Positions 39,834 to 49,062 of a stretch of DNA of 64,000 nucleotides are shown piece after piece. Source of the DNA: Allohahella sp002354735 (GTDB taxonomy: Bacteria > Pseudomonadota > Gammaproteobacteria > Pseudomonadales > Oleiphilaceae); NCBI RefSeq assembly GCF_047946665.1, contig NZ_CP172312.1, forward strand, positions 3,286,001 to 3,350,000. The letters run 5' to 3'. The notes beneath the pieces were generated by a model. It did not search any database and was not told the origin of the DNA. It saw nothing but the letters and a program-made list of their open reading frames with translations. Position numbers and translations under genes: made by a program. Position 1 is the stretch's first letter. Each line of letters starts with the position of its first letter.

Positions 39834-41240
39834 ATGCTCAGAAAACTTCTAGGATTTGCACGCCGCATCGCTGCGCCGCAGCCACAGGCCGACATTCCAC
39901 AGGCAGCCATGCCTGCTACTCATGGCATCGACAAAAAAATAATCCCCCGCGATCAGCATTCGATTTCACGCAAGCAGATCAGCAGCGCCGCACTCAAGGT
40001 GCTCTATCGCCTGAACGCTTCTGGTTATCAGGCCTACCTGGTGGGTGGTGGCGTACGTGACCTCCTGCTGGGCGGCCATCCGAAAGATTTCGATATCGCT
40101 ACCGACGCCCATCCCGAAGTCGTAGACGGGCTATTCTCGAACGCGCGCCTCATAGGCCGCCGCTTCAAGCTCGTCCATGTCCGCTTTGGTCGTGAGATCA
40201 TCGAGGTGGCGACCTTTCGCGCATCAGCTGACCTTGAAGACGAGCATCTGCACGAAGAGACCGGGCGCATACTCAGAGACAACACCTACGGCAATCAGGA
40301 CGAGGACGCTGAACGACGCGACTTTTCCGTGAACGCGTTGTATTACGACATCTCCGATTTCAGTATCCATGCCTACGCCAACGGTCTGGATGATCTCAAT
40401 AACAAGGTACTGCGCCTCATAGGCGACCCCGCTGTTCGCTACCGCGAAGATCCGGTACGGATGCTGCGAGCTGCCCGGTTTGCCGCCAAGCTCGGATTCA
40501 CCGTTGACAAGGCAGCGTCGGACGCTATCTATGAGCTGGGCGAACTGCTGGCTGGAGTACCCTCTGCCAGACTCTTCGATGAAGCGCTTAAGCTGTTTAT
40601 GTCCGGCTACGGTCAGGCCGCCTGGAAACAGCTCGAACATTTCAACCTGCTGCAGTACTTGCTGGCACAAGTTCCACAGACGCCAACCGGGCTGAAGCTC
40701 GCACTGTTGGCCCTGGCGAGCACAGATAGCCGGGTTGCAGCAGACAAGCCAGTAACGCCCGCGTTCATCTACGCCGCTTTTCTCTGGGAAGCATTCTCGA
40801 AGGAATATCGAAAGACGCTCGCCACCGACGTGGCACCGCAGGACGCTTTCTTTGCGGCAGCGGATTCAGTCGTAGCCAGGCAGTTGTTGACCACGAGCAT
40901 ACCGAAGCGCTTCACCATGCCCATGAAAGAGGTCTGGGGTCTTCAATCGCGGCTCGAGCGTCATAGCAAGCGAAACGTCAAGTCCTGCCTGTTCCACCCG
41001 AGGTTCCGCGCCGCCTATGATTTCCTGCTCCTGCGGGAAGCTGCCGGAGAGGATACCGAGGGCGCGGGACAGTGGTGGACAGACTACATTGCGTCCGACG
41101 AGGGCAGATTGCTGCATGATGAAGCACAGGAAAAACATGAGCAGCAGCGCCTTGAGCGTCGTGAATCGTCAGGCGGACGTGACGATGGTGATGGACGCAG
41201 ACGACCGCGCCGTCGTCGTGGGCGGAAACCGCAGCACTAG
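39834..41240 (+). CDS. pcnB: Poly(A) polymerase I
   Basis: Adds 3' poly(A) tails that promote RNA decay. I start at ATG 39834 (MLRKLLGFARRIAAPQPQAD), matching the usual basic N-terminus; the ORF opens earlier at 39768 without support. The 468-aa protein has the nucleotidyltransferase motif GGGVRDLLLGGHPKDFDIAT, RRFKLVHVRFG, the ERRDFSVNALYYD segment, and DPVRMLRAARFAAKLGF. The C-terminus is Arg-rich (RRPRRRRGRKPQH), probably RNA-binding. Order cbrB-crcZ-pcnB-folK matches Pseudomonas. Confidence 0.95.
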   Translation: MLRKLLGFARRIAAPQPQADIPQAAMPATHGIDKKIIPRDQHSISRKQISSAALKVLYRLNASGYQAYLVGGGVRDLLLGGHPKDFDIATDAHPEVVDGLFSNARLIGRRFKLVHVRFGREIIEVATFRASADLEDEHLHEETGRILRDNTYGNQDEDAERRDFSVNALYYDISDFSIHAYANGLDDLNNKVLRLIGDPAVRYREDPVRMLRAARFAAKLGFTVDKAASDAIYELGELLAGVPSARLFDEALKLFMSGYGQAAWKQLEHFNLLQYLLAQVPQTPTGLKLALLALASTDSRVAADKPVTPAFIYAAFLWEAFSKEYRKTLATDVAPQDAFFAAADSVVARQLLTTSIPKRFTMPMKEVWGLQSRLERHSKRNVKSCLFHPRFRAAYDFLLLREAAGEDTEGAGQWWTDYIASDEGRLLHDEAQEKHEQQRLERRESSGGRDDGDGRRRPRRRRGRKPQH

Positions 41241-41284
41241 TGGCCAAGTGTTCATGCTTTGCTCGCTGAGCCAGATTAGCGCCA

Positions 41285-41851
41285 GTGTCTTGGGCTGAAC
41301 AGGCATTGCTACCCATAGCGAGCGAGGCCTTTATCGGCCTTGGCAGCAACCTGTCAATGCAGGGCATCGGCAACCCCGTCGATATCCTGCGCCAGGCCCT
41401 TCAGCGTATTTCTGCCCTTCCTCACACTCAACTCACGCAGTGGTCGTCGACATATGAGAGCGATCCGCTGCCGGGCAGCGGCACATCTCAATCGCAATAC
41501 GCCAACGCTGTATGCGCGGTAGCCACTCGCCTCACCCCCAAGGCCCTGCTGACATCACTTCAAGCGATCGAGCACGACTTCGGACGGGTTCGTGCAGGTC
41601 ATCGCTGGACGTCCAGAACGCTGGATCTGGATCTGCTGTTGTTCGATGACCAGAAGCTCGATGATCCTGAGCTCACTATCCCGCATTACGCCATGCTGAC
41701 ACGTAACTTCGTACTCATTCCGCTGCTCGAGATTTCCCCAGCGCTCCGTTTCGTCGATGGCCGGCCCCTCTCTGATATGCCCGCAGCCAAGGATCGGAAA
41801 GGTCTGGTGCTCATAAAGCGCTTTACAAGCAAAGAATTGGCATTAGTCTAG
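41285..41851 (+). CDS. folK: 2-amino-4-hydroxy-6-hydroxymethyldihydropteridine pyrophosphokinase
   Basis: Transfers pyrophosphate from ATP to HMDP in folate synthesis. The 188-aa product has AFIGLGSNLSM at the start, YESDPLPGSGTSQSQYANAV, IEHDFGRVRAGHRWTSRTLD then LDLLLF (metal-binding DxD region), and IPHYAMLTRNFVLIPLLEI. GTG at 41285 is the start used; a TTG a few codons later is possible. Second HPPK-like gene at 45.3-45.9 kb. Followed by panB after 34 bp. Confidence 0.93.
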   Translation: MSWAEQALLPIASEAFIGLGSNLSMQGIGNPVDILRQALQRISALPHTQLTQWSSTYESDPLPGSGTSQSQYANAVCAVATRLTPKALLTSLQAIEHDFGRVRAGHRWTSRTLDLDLLLFDDQKLDDPELTIPHYAMLTRNFVLIPLLEISPALRFVDGRPLSDMPAAKDRKGLVLIKRFTSKELALV

Positions 41852-41885
41852 AGATGATCACCTACCGGATGAATGGGGAGAAGAC

Positions 41886-42698
41886 ATGAGCGGACCCAGA
41901 ATTACCCTGTCCAGGCTGAAGAAGATGGCGGCAGACAGGGAACGAATAGCGGTCCTCACGGCCTATGATGCCATGTTCGCACGAACGGCAGAGCTGGCAG
42001 GTGTAGAGGTATTGCTGATTGGCGACTCACTCGGCATGGTACTACAGGGGAAGGAAAGTACAGTGCCGGTCACAACGGCGGACATTGCCTATCATACTGA
42101 ATGTGTGGCGCGTGGCAGTCAGACAGCCTTCATCATGGCTGACATGCCTTTCATGACCTACAACGATGCGGCCAGCGCGTGCCGTGACGCAGCCACGCTC
42201 ATGCGGGCTGGTGCGCACATGGTGAAACTGGAGGGCACTGGCTGGCTGGCTGACGTGGTTGCACAGCTTTCGCGGCAGGGCGTTCCGGTTTGCGCACACC
42301 TCGGCCTCACGCCACAGTCGGTACACAAGTTTGGCGGCTACAAGGTCCAAGGCAAAACGGCTAAGGCCGCAGACGCCATGCTCCAGGATGCTCACGCTCT
42401 GGTAGAAGCCGGGGCAGACATGCTCCTGCTCGAATGTGTACCTCCGGATCTGGCGCGCAGGATCACTGAGTCTGTCGCCGTCCCGGTAGTCGGTATTGGC
42501 GCGGGGGCAGACACTGACGCCCAAGTGCTTGTAATGCACGACATGCTTGGCCTGGGCGAGCGCAAACCGGCCAAATTCGTCAGGAACTTCATGGATGGCA
42601 GCGATTCCATTCAGCAGGCAATTGAGCGCTACGTTCAGGCTGTGAAAGACGGCAGTTTCCCTGCGTCTGAGCATTGCTTTGCTGAGGTGGAGTCTTGA
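41886..42698 (+). CDS. panB: 3-methyl-2-oxobutanoate hydroxymethyltransferase
   Basis: First committed step to pantothenate: makes ketopantoate from alpha-ketoisovalerate and methylene-THF. The 270-aa TIM-barrel enzyme has LTAYDAMFARTAE, LLIGDSLGMVLQGKESTVPV, VCAHLGLTPQSVHKFGGYKV, and the Mg-binding Asp residues in GDSLG and IMADMPF. Normal length. Its stop overlaps a TTG of panC. Confidence 0.96.
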   Translation: MSGPRITLSRLKKMAADRERIAVLTAYDAMFARTAELAGVEVLLIGDSLGMVLQGKESTVPVTTADIAYHTECVARGSQTAFIMADMPFMTYNDAASACRDAATLMRAGAHMVKLEGTGWLADVVAQLSRQGVPVCAHLGLTPQSVHKFGGYKVQGKTAKAADAMLQDAHALVEAGADMLLLECVPPDLARRITESVAVPVVGIGAGADTDAQVLVMHDMLGLGERKPAKFVRNFMDGSDSIQQAIERYVQAVKDGSFPASEHCFAEVES

Positions 42699-42706
42699 GC
42701 TTGAAC

Positions 42707-43579
42707 ATGCAGACCTCAACAGATATCGGTGAGCTGAGGGGCATACTTGATCGTTTTCGACGACAAGGTGCGACTATCGGTTTTGTTCCGACAATGGGCA
42801 ACCTCCACGCCGGTCATATCAGTCTCATCGAGCAATCCGTGAAGCAGTGCGATTTCACGGTGGCCTCGATTTTTGTCAACCCGCTTCAATTCGCTGCGGG
42901 TGAGGACTTCGATACCTACCCAAGAACGCTGGCGGACGACCAGATCAAGCTGGCGGAAGCAGGTTGTGACCTGCTGTTTACCCCGACCGCAGAGCAGTTG
43001 TATCCGCGTGGTCTTGAGGCGCATACCAAGGTTATCGTTCCTGAGGTTACTCGCCACCACTGCGGCGCTCATCGGGCAGGACATTTCGATGGCGTATCTA
43101 CGGTCGTCAGTATCCTGCTGAATATCGTTCAGCCAACAGTGGCATTTTTCGGCGAAAAGGATTTCCAGCAGGTGGCGGTCATTCGCAAGCTTGTTGCCGA
43201 CCTATTGCTGCCAGTGAAAATCGTTTCCGGTGCCACCATGCGGGAGGCTGACGGCCTGGCCATGAGCTCACGCAATCAGTATCTGTCTGCCGAACATCGG
43301 CCAATGGCCGCCGGTCTGTATCAGACCCTGCAGCATATCGCTGGTCGCATCAGTGCTGGCGAAAAGAACTTTCTGCAGTTGCAAACGGAAGGTTTGGCCG
43401 AATTGGCGCAGAAAGGCTTCCGAACCGAGTATCTCAACATCGTACGTGCGGACACTTTGGAAGTAGCCAGTGAGCGTGACGGGGATATCGTCGTTCTGGT
43501 CGCAGCGCGTCTCGGGCAGACCCGACTCATCGATAATATTCGTATCACCCGCAGTCACGACAAGCCGTTTCAAGGATAA
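42707..43579 (+). CDS. panC: Pantothenate synthetase
   Basis: Condenses pantoate with beta-alanine using ATP. From ATG 42707 (MQTSTDIGELRGILDRFRRQ) the protein is 290 aa; a TTG at 42695 overlapping the panB stop is a second possibility. Motifs: FVPTMGNLHAGHISLI (HxGH), FVNPLQF, FFGEKDFQQVAVIRKL, and MSSRNQYLS (KMSKS counterpart). panD is not next to it, unlike Pseudomonas, so beta-alanine must come from elsewhere. Confidence 0.95.
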   Translation: MQTSTDIGELRGILDRFRRQGATIGFVPTMGNLHAGHISLIEQSVKQCDFTVASIFVNPLQFAAGEDFDTYPRTLADDQIKLAEAGCDLLFTPTAEQLYPRGLEAHTKVIVPEVTRHHCGAHRAGHFDGVSTVVSILLNIVQPTVAFFGEKDFQQVAVIRKLVADLLLPVKIVSGATMREADGLAMSSRNQYLSAEHRPMAAGLYQTLQHIAGRISAGEKNFLQLQTEGLAELAQKGFRTEYLNIVRADTLEVASERDGDIVVLVAARLGQTRLIDNIRITRSHDKPFQG

Positions 43580-43585
43580 GTAGAT

Positions 43586-45310
43586 ATGGACTCGTCTTTC
43601 AGGACGCCAGAACAGGACCAGCAGTTCAACAAGGCCTGGGAGGTGCTGAAGCAACTAGCAGATAACAGCCAAAGTGATCGCATACTCGATTACTTCGACG
43701 CGGAGCCTGACCGGCTGGAAAAAATGACGGCGAGCTGCGCTGATTTGAGGCTGGACTACTCTCGCAGCGCCATGAGCCTGAAAGTGCGCGACCAACTGCT
43801 AACGCTCCTCGAGCACAGCGGGTTAGATACCGCCCGCAAAGCCATGTTCGGCGGTGAGCTGCTGAACAACACCGAACAGAGAGCCGTGCTTCATGCGGCG
43901 CTTCGTCGTAGTGCCGGACCAACTGCCAGCGGCCTGGAAGACATCTCCAGCGAGGTGGAAGCTGCCCTGAACAAAATGTCGAAGGTTGTCGAGCGCTTGC
44001 ACTCCGGTGAATGGACAGGCCACGACGGGCAGTCGATTACTGATGTAGTCAGTATTGGAATTGGCGGATCGTTTCTTGGGCCCGAGGTCGTGGTTGAGGC
44101 GCTGCGGCCTGACTGGCATCCGCGCATCCGTGTCCACTTCGTTGCCAACGTCGACGCCGCGGACATTCTTAATACCCTTGAAGACCTCAGCCCCAGCACT
44201 ACGCTGTTCATCGTCCAATCCAAGTCGTTCACCACGCAGGAGACACTGACCAACGCGCTCACGGCTCGCGCCTGGTTTCTTGGTGACCCTGCTGTTGCGG
44301 CGCTGGACGATACGGCTGAAGCCTTGCGCCGACATTTCATCGCCGTTTCGAGCAACGTTGAAAAAGCCCAGGCCTTTGGCATCGATGCCGGAAACATCCT
44401 GCCTATGTGGGACTGGGTTGGCGGCCGCTATTCGCTCTGGTCGGCTATCGGCCTGCCGATAGCGTGCCAGATCGGTATGCCGCTGTTCCGCAAGCTACTG
44501 CAGGGTGCAGAGCATATGGACGAACATTTCCTCACGTCGCCTTTGGAGAAGAATCTCCCGGCCCTCCTGGCGGTGATCGGCATCTGGTACAACAATTTCA
44601 GGAACATCGGTAACTACGCCATCATTCCCTACGATCAAGGCCTGAACGACCTGGCTGCGCATCTGCAGCAGGTCGACATGGAGAGTAACGGCAAATCGGT
44701 ACAGCGTGACGGCAAACCGGTGTTTTCGCAGACGGGTACAATTGTCTGGGGCGGCGCCGGCACCAATGGCCAGCATGCATACCACCAGCTCATACACCAG
44801 GGCACGCGCGTCGTGCCTGTCGACTTCATTCTGCCTTTGCGTTCCAGACAAGTGGGACGTCCTCTAGCTGAGCGGATCGGCATTGAGCAGATTCAGAAAC
44901 ATCATCGAATGTTGATTTCCAACTGCCTGGCCCAGAGTCAGGCCATGCTGACCGGCAAATCGCTGGACCAGGCACTGCAGGAATGCCTTGATGCCGGTAT
45001 GAGTAAGACTGAAGCCACACAGCTGGCGCCTCATAAAGTGATTCAGGGCAACAAGCCGAGCACCACGATCACTATACCGGAGGTGGACGCTTTTACGGTG
45101 GGCCAGCTCATTGCCATGTATGAGCAAAGGATTTTCGTGCAGGGCGTGATCTGGAACCTTAACTCCTTCGATCAATGGGGGGTCGAGCTGGGCAAGCAAA
45201 TGTGCTCGAGCATCCTGCCCTTACTGGAAGGCGGTTCGGATAGCGGCGCCCTGAATCTTGATCCGTCGACGGCACAGCTGGTCGACGCGGCCCGCGCTGC
45301 GAATTCCTAA
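43586..45310 (+). CDS. pgi: Glucose-6-phosphate isomerase
   Basis: Interconverts glucose-6-P and fructose-6-P. The 574-aa enzyme has the SIS motifs VSIGIGGSFLGPEVV, VQSKSFTTQETLTNA, the WDWVGGRYSLWSAIGLP signature and GANGQH-type GTNGQHAYHQLIHQG. Length is within the long bacterial type. Begins 6 bp after panC. With the zwf-edd-eda genes it can support cyclic Entner-Doudoroff flux. Its stop codon overlaps the convergent folK-like gene by 4 nt. Confidence 0.96.
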   Translation: MDSSFRTPEQDQQFNKAWEVLKQLADNSQSDRILDYFDAEPDRLEKMTASCADLRLDYSRSAMSLKVRDQLLTLLEHSGLDTARKAMFGGELLNNTEQRAVLHAALRRSAGPTASGLEDISSEVEAALNKMSKVVERLHSGEWTGHDGQSITDVVSIGIGGSFLGPEVVVEALRPDWHPRIRVHFVANVDAADILNTLEDLSPSTTLFIVQSKSFTTQETLTNALTARAWFLGDPAVAALDDTAEALRRHFIAVSSNVEKAQAFGIDAGNILPMWDWVGGRYSLWSAIGLPIACQIGMPLFRKLLQGAEHMDEHFLTSPLEKNLPALLAVIGIWYNNFRNIGNYAIIPYDQGLNDLAAHLQQVDMESNGKSVQRDGKPVFSQTGTIVWGGAGTNGQHAYHQLIHQGTRVVPVDFILPLRSRQVGRPLAERIGIEQIQKHHRMLISNCLAQSQAMLTGKSLDQALQECLDAGMSKTEATQLAPHKVIQGNKPSTTITIPEVDAFTVGQLIAMYEQRIFVQGVIWNLNSFDQWGVELGKQMCSSILPLLEGGSDSGALNLDPSTAQLVDAARAANS

Positions 45311-45897
45311 AGCAGCCTCGGTGGCGTGTCCAGACGTATGTCAGTCGGGTGCACGCCGTGCTGTTCGAGCAGCAGCTGTTCACTTCCGGCAGCGTCTATC
45401 AAGCGCTGCCATAGCTCCGCCGCCGTGCAATGACGTTCCGGGTGCACCCAATCCGGCAGTATGTCGGTCAGTGGCTTGAGCACATAGGGGTACTTCACGA
45501 CATCCTTTCGCGGCAACTGAATCTGATCGGTTCTGCACACGAGCCCGCCATGAAAGAGAATATCGATGTCGAGGGTTCTGCCAGAGTATTTGGTTTCATG
45601 GCCGCTGCGCCCACTCGCGGCTTCCAGACGCTTGACCAGCGCCTGTAGCGCCGACAGAGGCTGAGTATTGCGGGATGCGACCACCAGATTCAAAAACGGG
45701 GCGCCATCGAACCCCACAGCTTTGCAGCGGTATATCGGAGACATCAGCAAATCTGGGAATTCTCTGCAAAGTGCCGAAAGCGCCGTATGAATATGCCGTT
45801 CGGGCTCAATGTTGCTGCCGATGCCGAAGCCAGTCAGTACCTTTTGCTGCGCCGGAGAGTTCACTGCTGGGTTAAGCCGGTCTGGTGTCAATTTCAA
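45307..45897 (-). CDS. HPPK-like protein (second folK paralogue)
   Basis: Resembles 2-amino-4-hydroxy-6-hydroxymethyldihydropteridine pyrophosphokinase: 196 aa with FGIGSNIEPERHIHTALSAL, YRCKAVGFDGAPFLNLVVAS, and SGRTLDIDILFHGGLVC (DxD metal site). The usual FGR(V/E)R..RW Arg-rich stretch is reduced to SGRSGHETKYSGRTLDID, so activity may differ. It overlaps folB by 26 nt, and in Pseudomonas an HPPK-like gene also follows folB (PA0583). It could be a folate or modified-pterin enzyme; the canonical folK is at 41.3 kb. Confidence 0.78.
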   Translation of the reverse strand: MKLTPDRLNPAVNSPAQQKVLTGFGIGSNIEPERHIHTALSALCREFPDLLMSPIYRCKAVGFDGAPFLNLVVASRNTQPLSALQALVKRLEAASGRSGHETKYSGRTLDIDILFHGGLVCRTDQIQLPRKDVVKYPYVLKPLTDILPDWVHPERHCTAAELWQRLIDAAGSEQLLLEQHGVHPTDIRLDTPPRLL

Positions 45898-46264
45898 TGC
45901 CTACGAAGTCTGTGCCAGCTACTGCACCTGGTTTGCGGATGCGCATGTAAAAATGGGTCACGCCGAACTCGTCCTGCAGACAAGTCATGAACGCGCCCAT
46001 CAAGCGCTCCAGAAGCGCGTAAGAGGACTCACGGGCAATGCACTGCAAGCGCTCGCAAATCGCTGCGTAGTTCAGCGTCTGGTCGAGAGCATCTGACTGC
46101 ATGGCTGCGCTGAAATCGGTGTTCATGGCAAGGTCGAGGAACAGGCGCTGTTCGAAGCGTCGCTCGAAGTCGTATACTCCAATTACGCAGTCCAGTTCCA
46201 GGGCTTGAATGACTACGCTCTGACGCTGCGGCAAGGAGGCGCCGATGGTATCTACCGGTTTCAT
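45872..46264 (-). CDS. folB: Dihydroneopterin aldolase
   Basis: Cleaves dihydroneopterin to HMDP and glycolaldehyde, the step before FolK. The 130-aa protein has the tunnelling-fold pattern: LDCVIGVYDFERRFEQRLFLDL, the TLNYAAICERLQCIA segment, ALLERLMGAFMTCL and the ending FYMRIRKPGAV. Starts from ATG 46262-46264 divergent from and overlapping plsY. It runs into the second HPPK-like gene. Confidence 0.92.
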   Translation of the reverse strand: MKPVDTIGASLPQRQSVVIQALELDCVIGVYDFERRFEQRLFLDLAMNTDFSAAMQSDALDQTLNYAAICERLQCIARESSYALLERLMGAFMTCLQDEFGVTHFYMRIRKPGAVAGTDFVGIEIDTRPA

Positions 46265-46826
46265 GATCTGTCTTCCATTGGCTTACCTGCTGGGTTCATC
46301 CATGGGCGCTTATCTCATTTGCGTCCTGTTTGGCTTGCCTTCGCCTAGCGAAAGCGGCTCACGCAACCCCGGAGCAACTAACGTATACAGGTTAGGCGGA
46401 ATGCTACCTGCAGCACTCACGCTAATCTGGGATGCTGGCAAAGGCGCCCTGGCGGTTGGCCTGGGACATCTTGCTGGCCTTGAGGCCGAATATCTCGGCC
46501 TGGTCGCCGTTGCTGCAGTGCTCGGCCACATTCTGCCAATCTATCACAAATTCCAGGGTGGCAAAGGCGTAGCGACAATGCTGGGCACTGGTCTCGCACT
46601 GGCGTTCTGGACAACGCTGATACTGGGCGCGGTGTGGTGGGCCCTGCTGCTCTGGAAACGTATATCTTCTTTGGCCTCATTGGCAGCGGCAGGTCTCGCG
46701 CCCTGGATTGCTTATTTTTTCAATCCGGACTTCACGCTGTTTTTTGTTGTGCTCTCGCTCGTACTCGTGATCCGGCATCGCGACAACATCATCGCTCTTG
46801 CCAAAGGCAAGGAACAATCGCTGTAG
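46245..46826 (+). CDS. plsY: Acyl-phosphate glycerol-3-phosphate acyltransferase
   Basis: Inner-membrane enzyme that starts phospholipid synthesis from acyl-phosphate and G3P. ATG 46245 is chosen because AAGGAGG lies five bases upstream, although ATG 46263 fits the usual N-terminus. The 193-aa protein has five TM helices and the loop motifs GSRNPGATNVYRLGG, HKFQGGKGVATMLG, and the end IRHRDNIIALAKGKE. Divergent from folB with overlapping 5' ends. Confidence 0.95.
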   Translation: MVSTGFMICLPLAYLLGSSMGAYLICVLFGLPSPSESGSRNPGATNVYRLGGMLPAALTLIWDAGKGALAVGLGHLAGLEAEYLGLVAVAAVLGHILPIYHKFQGGKGVATMLGTGLALAFWTTLILGAVWWALLLWKRISSLASLAAAGLAPWIAYFFNPDFTLFFVVLSLVLVIRHRDNIIALAKGKEQSL

Positions 46827-46853
46827 ACACGGGTGCAATCTTGGCTGAGCTAC

Positions 46854-47891
46854 CTAGGTCTGGCTATCGACCATAAGCGATGACAGCGGCCAACGGGGTG
46901 TAACAAGCACTTCCAGATTTTTTCTGGCTTCTCCATTGATCGCTCGCCGATAACCCGCCAAAGCGATCATCGCACCGTTATCTGTGCAAAACTCCGCTCT
47001 TGGATAAGCAATGCTGAAACCAGCCTTACGGCCGGCCGCATCCATTACTTCCCGCAATCGACGATTGGCACTCACGCCACCAGCCACCACGAGTTGACGG
47101 TAACCAGTAGCTTCGATAGCGCGTCTTGACTTGATGACGAGGCTATCGACGACTGCTTCCTGGAAGGCCGCTGCAATGTCAGCGTGTTTCGCCTTGCCTT
47201 CTGCGAGCACATTGCGAGTGAATGTCTTCAGCCCGCTAAAGCTCATATCAAGGCCCGGTCGATCAGTCATCGGCCGCGGAAAGCGCATCGCAGTGCGGTC
47301 GCCGGTATCCGCAAGTCTTGCCACATTGGGGCCACCCGGATAATCGAGCTCGAGCATCTTCGCCACCTTGTCAAAGGCTTCGCCGGCGGCATCATCCAGC
47401 GACTCTCCCAGCAACTCGTATTCGCCGGGTTGATGGACCGCCACCAGTTGACTATGCCCCCCGGAAACGAGCAATGCCACAAACGGCGGTTTCAACTCCG
47501 GGTCGTCCAGCATTGGCGCAAGCAAGTGACCCTCCATATGATGAACACGGACTACCGGCAGATTACGGCCCCAGGCAAAGCCGGTGGCAAAGCAAGCGCC
47601 CACCATAAGCGCGCCGACGAGTCCGGGGCCAGCGGTATAGGCCACTGCATCGATGTCTGCTGCAGTCAGTTCGCACTCGTCCAACAGGGCATTCAACAAA
47701 GGCCAGAGCTTCTGCACATGATCGCGTGAGGCCAGTTCGGGCACTACACCGCCGTAATCGGCATGCATGGCAATCTGGCTATGGAGCACGTGACCGTACA
47801 GCCTGGCCGTCTGCCTATCTTCGCCAGGAGGGTGTCCGTAGACGGCCAGAGCAGTTTCATCACAGGAGGTTTCTATGCCCAGAACCCTCAT
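46854..47891 (-). CDS. tsaD: tRNA N6-threonylcarbamoyladenosine synthase subunit TsaD
   Basis: Transfers the threonylcarbamoyl group to A37 of ANN-decoding tRNAs together with TsaB and TsaE. ATG at 47889-47891 (MRVLGIETSCDETALAVYGH) is preferred to the ORF start at 47960. The 345-aa ASKHA protein has the metal motif HMEGHLLAPML, LLVSGGHSQLVAVHQ and VVAGGVSANRRLREVM. Convergent with plsY and divergent from rpsU, as in Pseudomonas and E. coli. Confidence 0.96.
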   Translation of the reverse strand: MRVLGIETSCDETALAVYGHPPGEDRQTARLYGHVLHSQIAMHADYGGVVPELASRDHVQKLWPLLNALLDECELTAADIDAVAYTAGPGLVGALMVGACFATGFAWGRNLPVVRVHHMEGHLLAPMLDDPELKPPFVALLVSGGHSQLVAVHQPGEYELLGESLDDAAGEAFDKVAKMLELDYPGGPNVARLADTGDRTAMRFPRPMTDRPGLDMSFSGLKTFTRNVLAEGKAKHADIAAAFQEAVVDSLVIKSRRAIEATGYRQLVVAGGVSANRRLREVMDAAGRKAGFSIAYPRAEFCTDNGAMIALAGYRRAINGEARKNLEVLVTPRWPLSSLMVDSQT

Positions 47892-47974
47892 GAACCGGGC
47901 CTTTCTGGCGACGTCGGTATGGCTTGCTTCATGTTTTCCCCTGTCTTTGGCTCTGGTCAATTTTTCACGGCAGC

Positions 47975-48004
47975 TTTACAGCCCGTGCCTGCAGCGTTTA
48001 CAAT
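47975..48004 (+). promoter_or_regulatory. Probable rpsU-operon promoter
   Basis: TTTACA (47975-47980), 18-nt spacer, TACAAT (47999-48004) then a G+C-rich discriminator. Start would be near 48011, leaving about 140 nt before rpsU. It lies inside the divergent tsaD-rpsU spacer. Confidence 0.5.
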
Positions 48005-48151
48005 GCGCGCCCTTGCGAGAAACTGTATGGATTTCGTTCGTCCAGAACCCTCATTACCCTGAAATCGGGTACTGGATCAGGACTAACCCGAGAGGTCAGC
48101 AGCATTCCGTGGAATTGAATTGTAACCAATATTGAAACATGAGTGGTGTAA

Positions 48152-48367
48152 ATGCCTTCAGTTAAATTGAAAGAAAACGAGCCGTTCGATATCGCCCTGC
48201 GCCGATTCAAGCGCTCCTGTGAAAAGGCTGGCGTCCTTTCTGAAGTTCGTCGTCGTGAATTCTATGAAAAGCCGACCGCAGAGCGTAAGCGCAAGCTGGC
48301 TGCCGCTGTAAAGCGTCATGCCAAGAAAGTTCAGCGCGAACAGCGTCGTTTCGAACGTCTGTACTGA
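48152..48367 (+). CDS. rpsU: 30S ribosomal protein S21
   Basis: Small-subunit protein needed for initiation on structured mRNAs. The 71-aa protein is Lys/Arg-rich: MPSVKLKENEPFDIALRRFK, then REFYEKPTAERKRKLAAAVK and the C-terminal RRFERLY. First gene of the rpsU-yqeY-dnaG-rpoD macromolecular synthesis cluster. Confidence 0.97.
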   Translation: MPSVKLKENEPFDIALRRFKRSCEKAGVLSEVRRREFYEKPTAERKRKLAAAVKRHAKKVQREQRRFERLY

Positions 48368-48538
48368 TTGCTGATCCGCTGGCTCGATGCCGGCAGATTT
48401 GCTGGCCCAGGCCAGACCGATAATCTGAAGAGCAGCTTCAACAGCTATATTCATGGCTGTTCGTTTTCATGCGCTCAATTTAACTCGGTACTTTCTTTCA
48501 GCACCTGAGCTGATGTTCAAGTCGATACGGAATTGAAG

Positions 48539-48982
48539 ATGTCTATCAAAGCGTCATTAACGGCTGCAATGAAGGACGCCATGCGCGCCCGCGATCAGGA
48601 ACGGCTTAATGCAATCCGCCTGATACTTGCCGATGTCAAACGCATCGAGGTCGATGAGCGCATCGAGGTCGACGACGAGCGCATGCTGGTCATTCTCGAC
48701 AAGATGAAGAAGCAGCGATACGACTCAATCTCGCAATTCGAGAAGGCTGGTCGCGGTGACCTCGTCGAACGTGAAGAGTTCGAACTCAAGGTTATTGCTG
48801 ATTTTCTGCCTGAGCAGCTGTCTGATGAGGAACTCGATGCCATCATCAAAGATGCCATTGAACAGACAGGCGCGAGTTCGATGAAGGACATGGGCAAAGT
48901 GGTCGCAATCGTCAAGGGCCAGGCTCAAGGCCGCGCAGACATGGGCCAGGTCAGTCAGAAAATCAAAGGCGCCCTCGCCTAG
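48539..48982 (+). CDS. yqeY: GatB/YqeY domain protein
   Basis: Homologue of the tail domain of the GatB amidotransferase subunit, possibly tRNA-binding; role unknown. From ATG 48539 the product is 147 aa: an N-terminal helical part (SLTAAMKDAMRARDQERLNA) and the YqeY domain (REEFELKVIADFLPEQLSDE, SSMKDMGKVVAIVKGQAQGR). The upstream TTG at 48533 is less likely. It lies between rpsU and dnaG, its usual place in pseudomonads. Confidence 0.9.
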   Translation: MSIKASLTAAMKDAMRARDQERLNAIRLILADVKRIEVDERIEVDDERMLVILDKMKKQRYDSISQFEKAGRGDLVEREEFELKVIADFLPEQLSDEELDAIIKDAIEQTGASSMKDMGKVVAIVKGQAQGRADMGQVSQKIKGALA

Positions 48983-49062
48983 TCCACCTGCTATCCTTGC
49001 TATAGACTTTCTCCCTGCGCAGCTTCTAATGCGCTCGTTTGGTCTGGAGAAACCTCAAGCCA

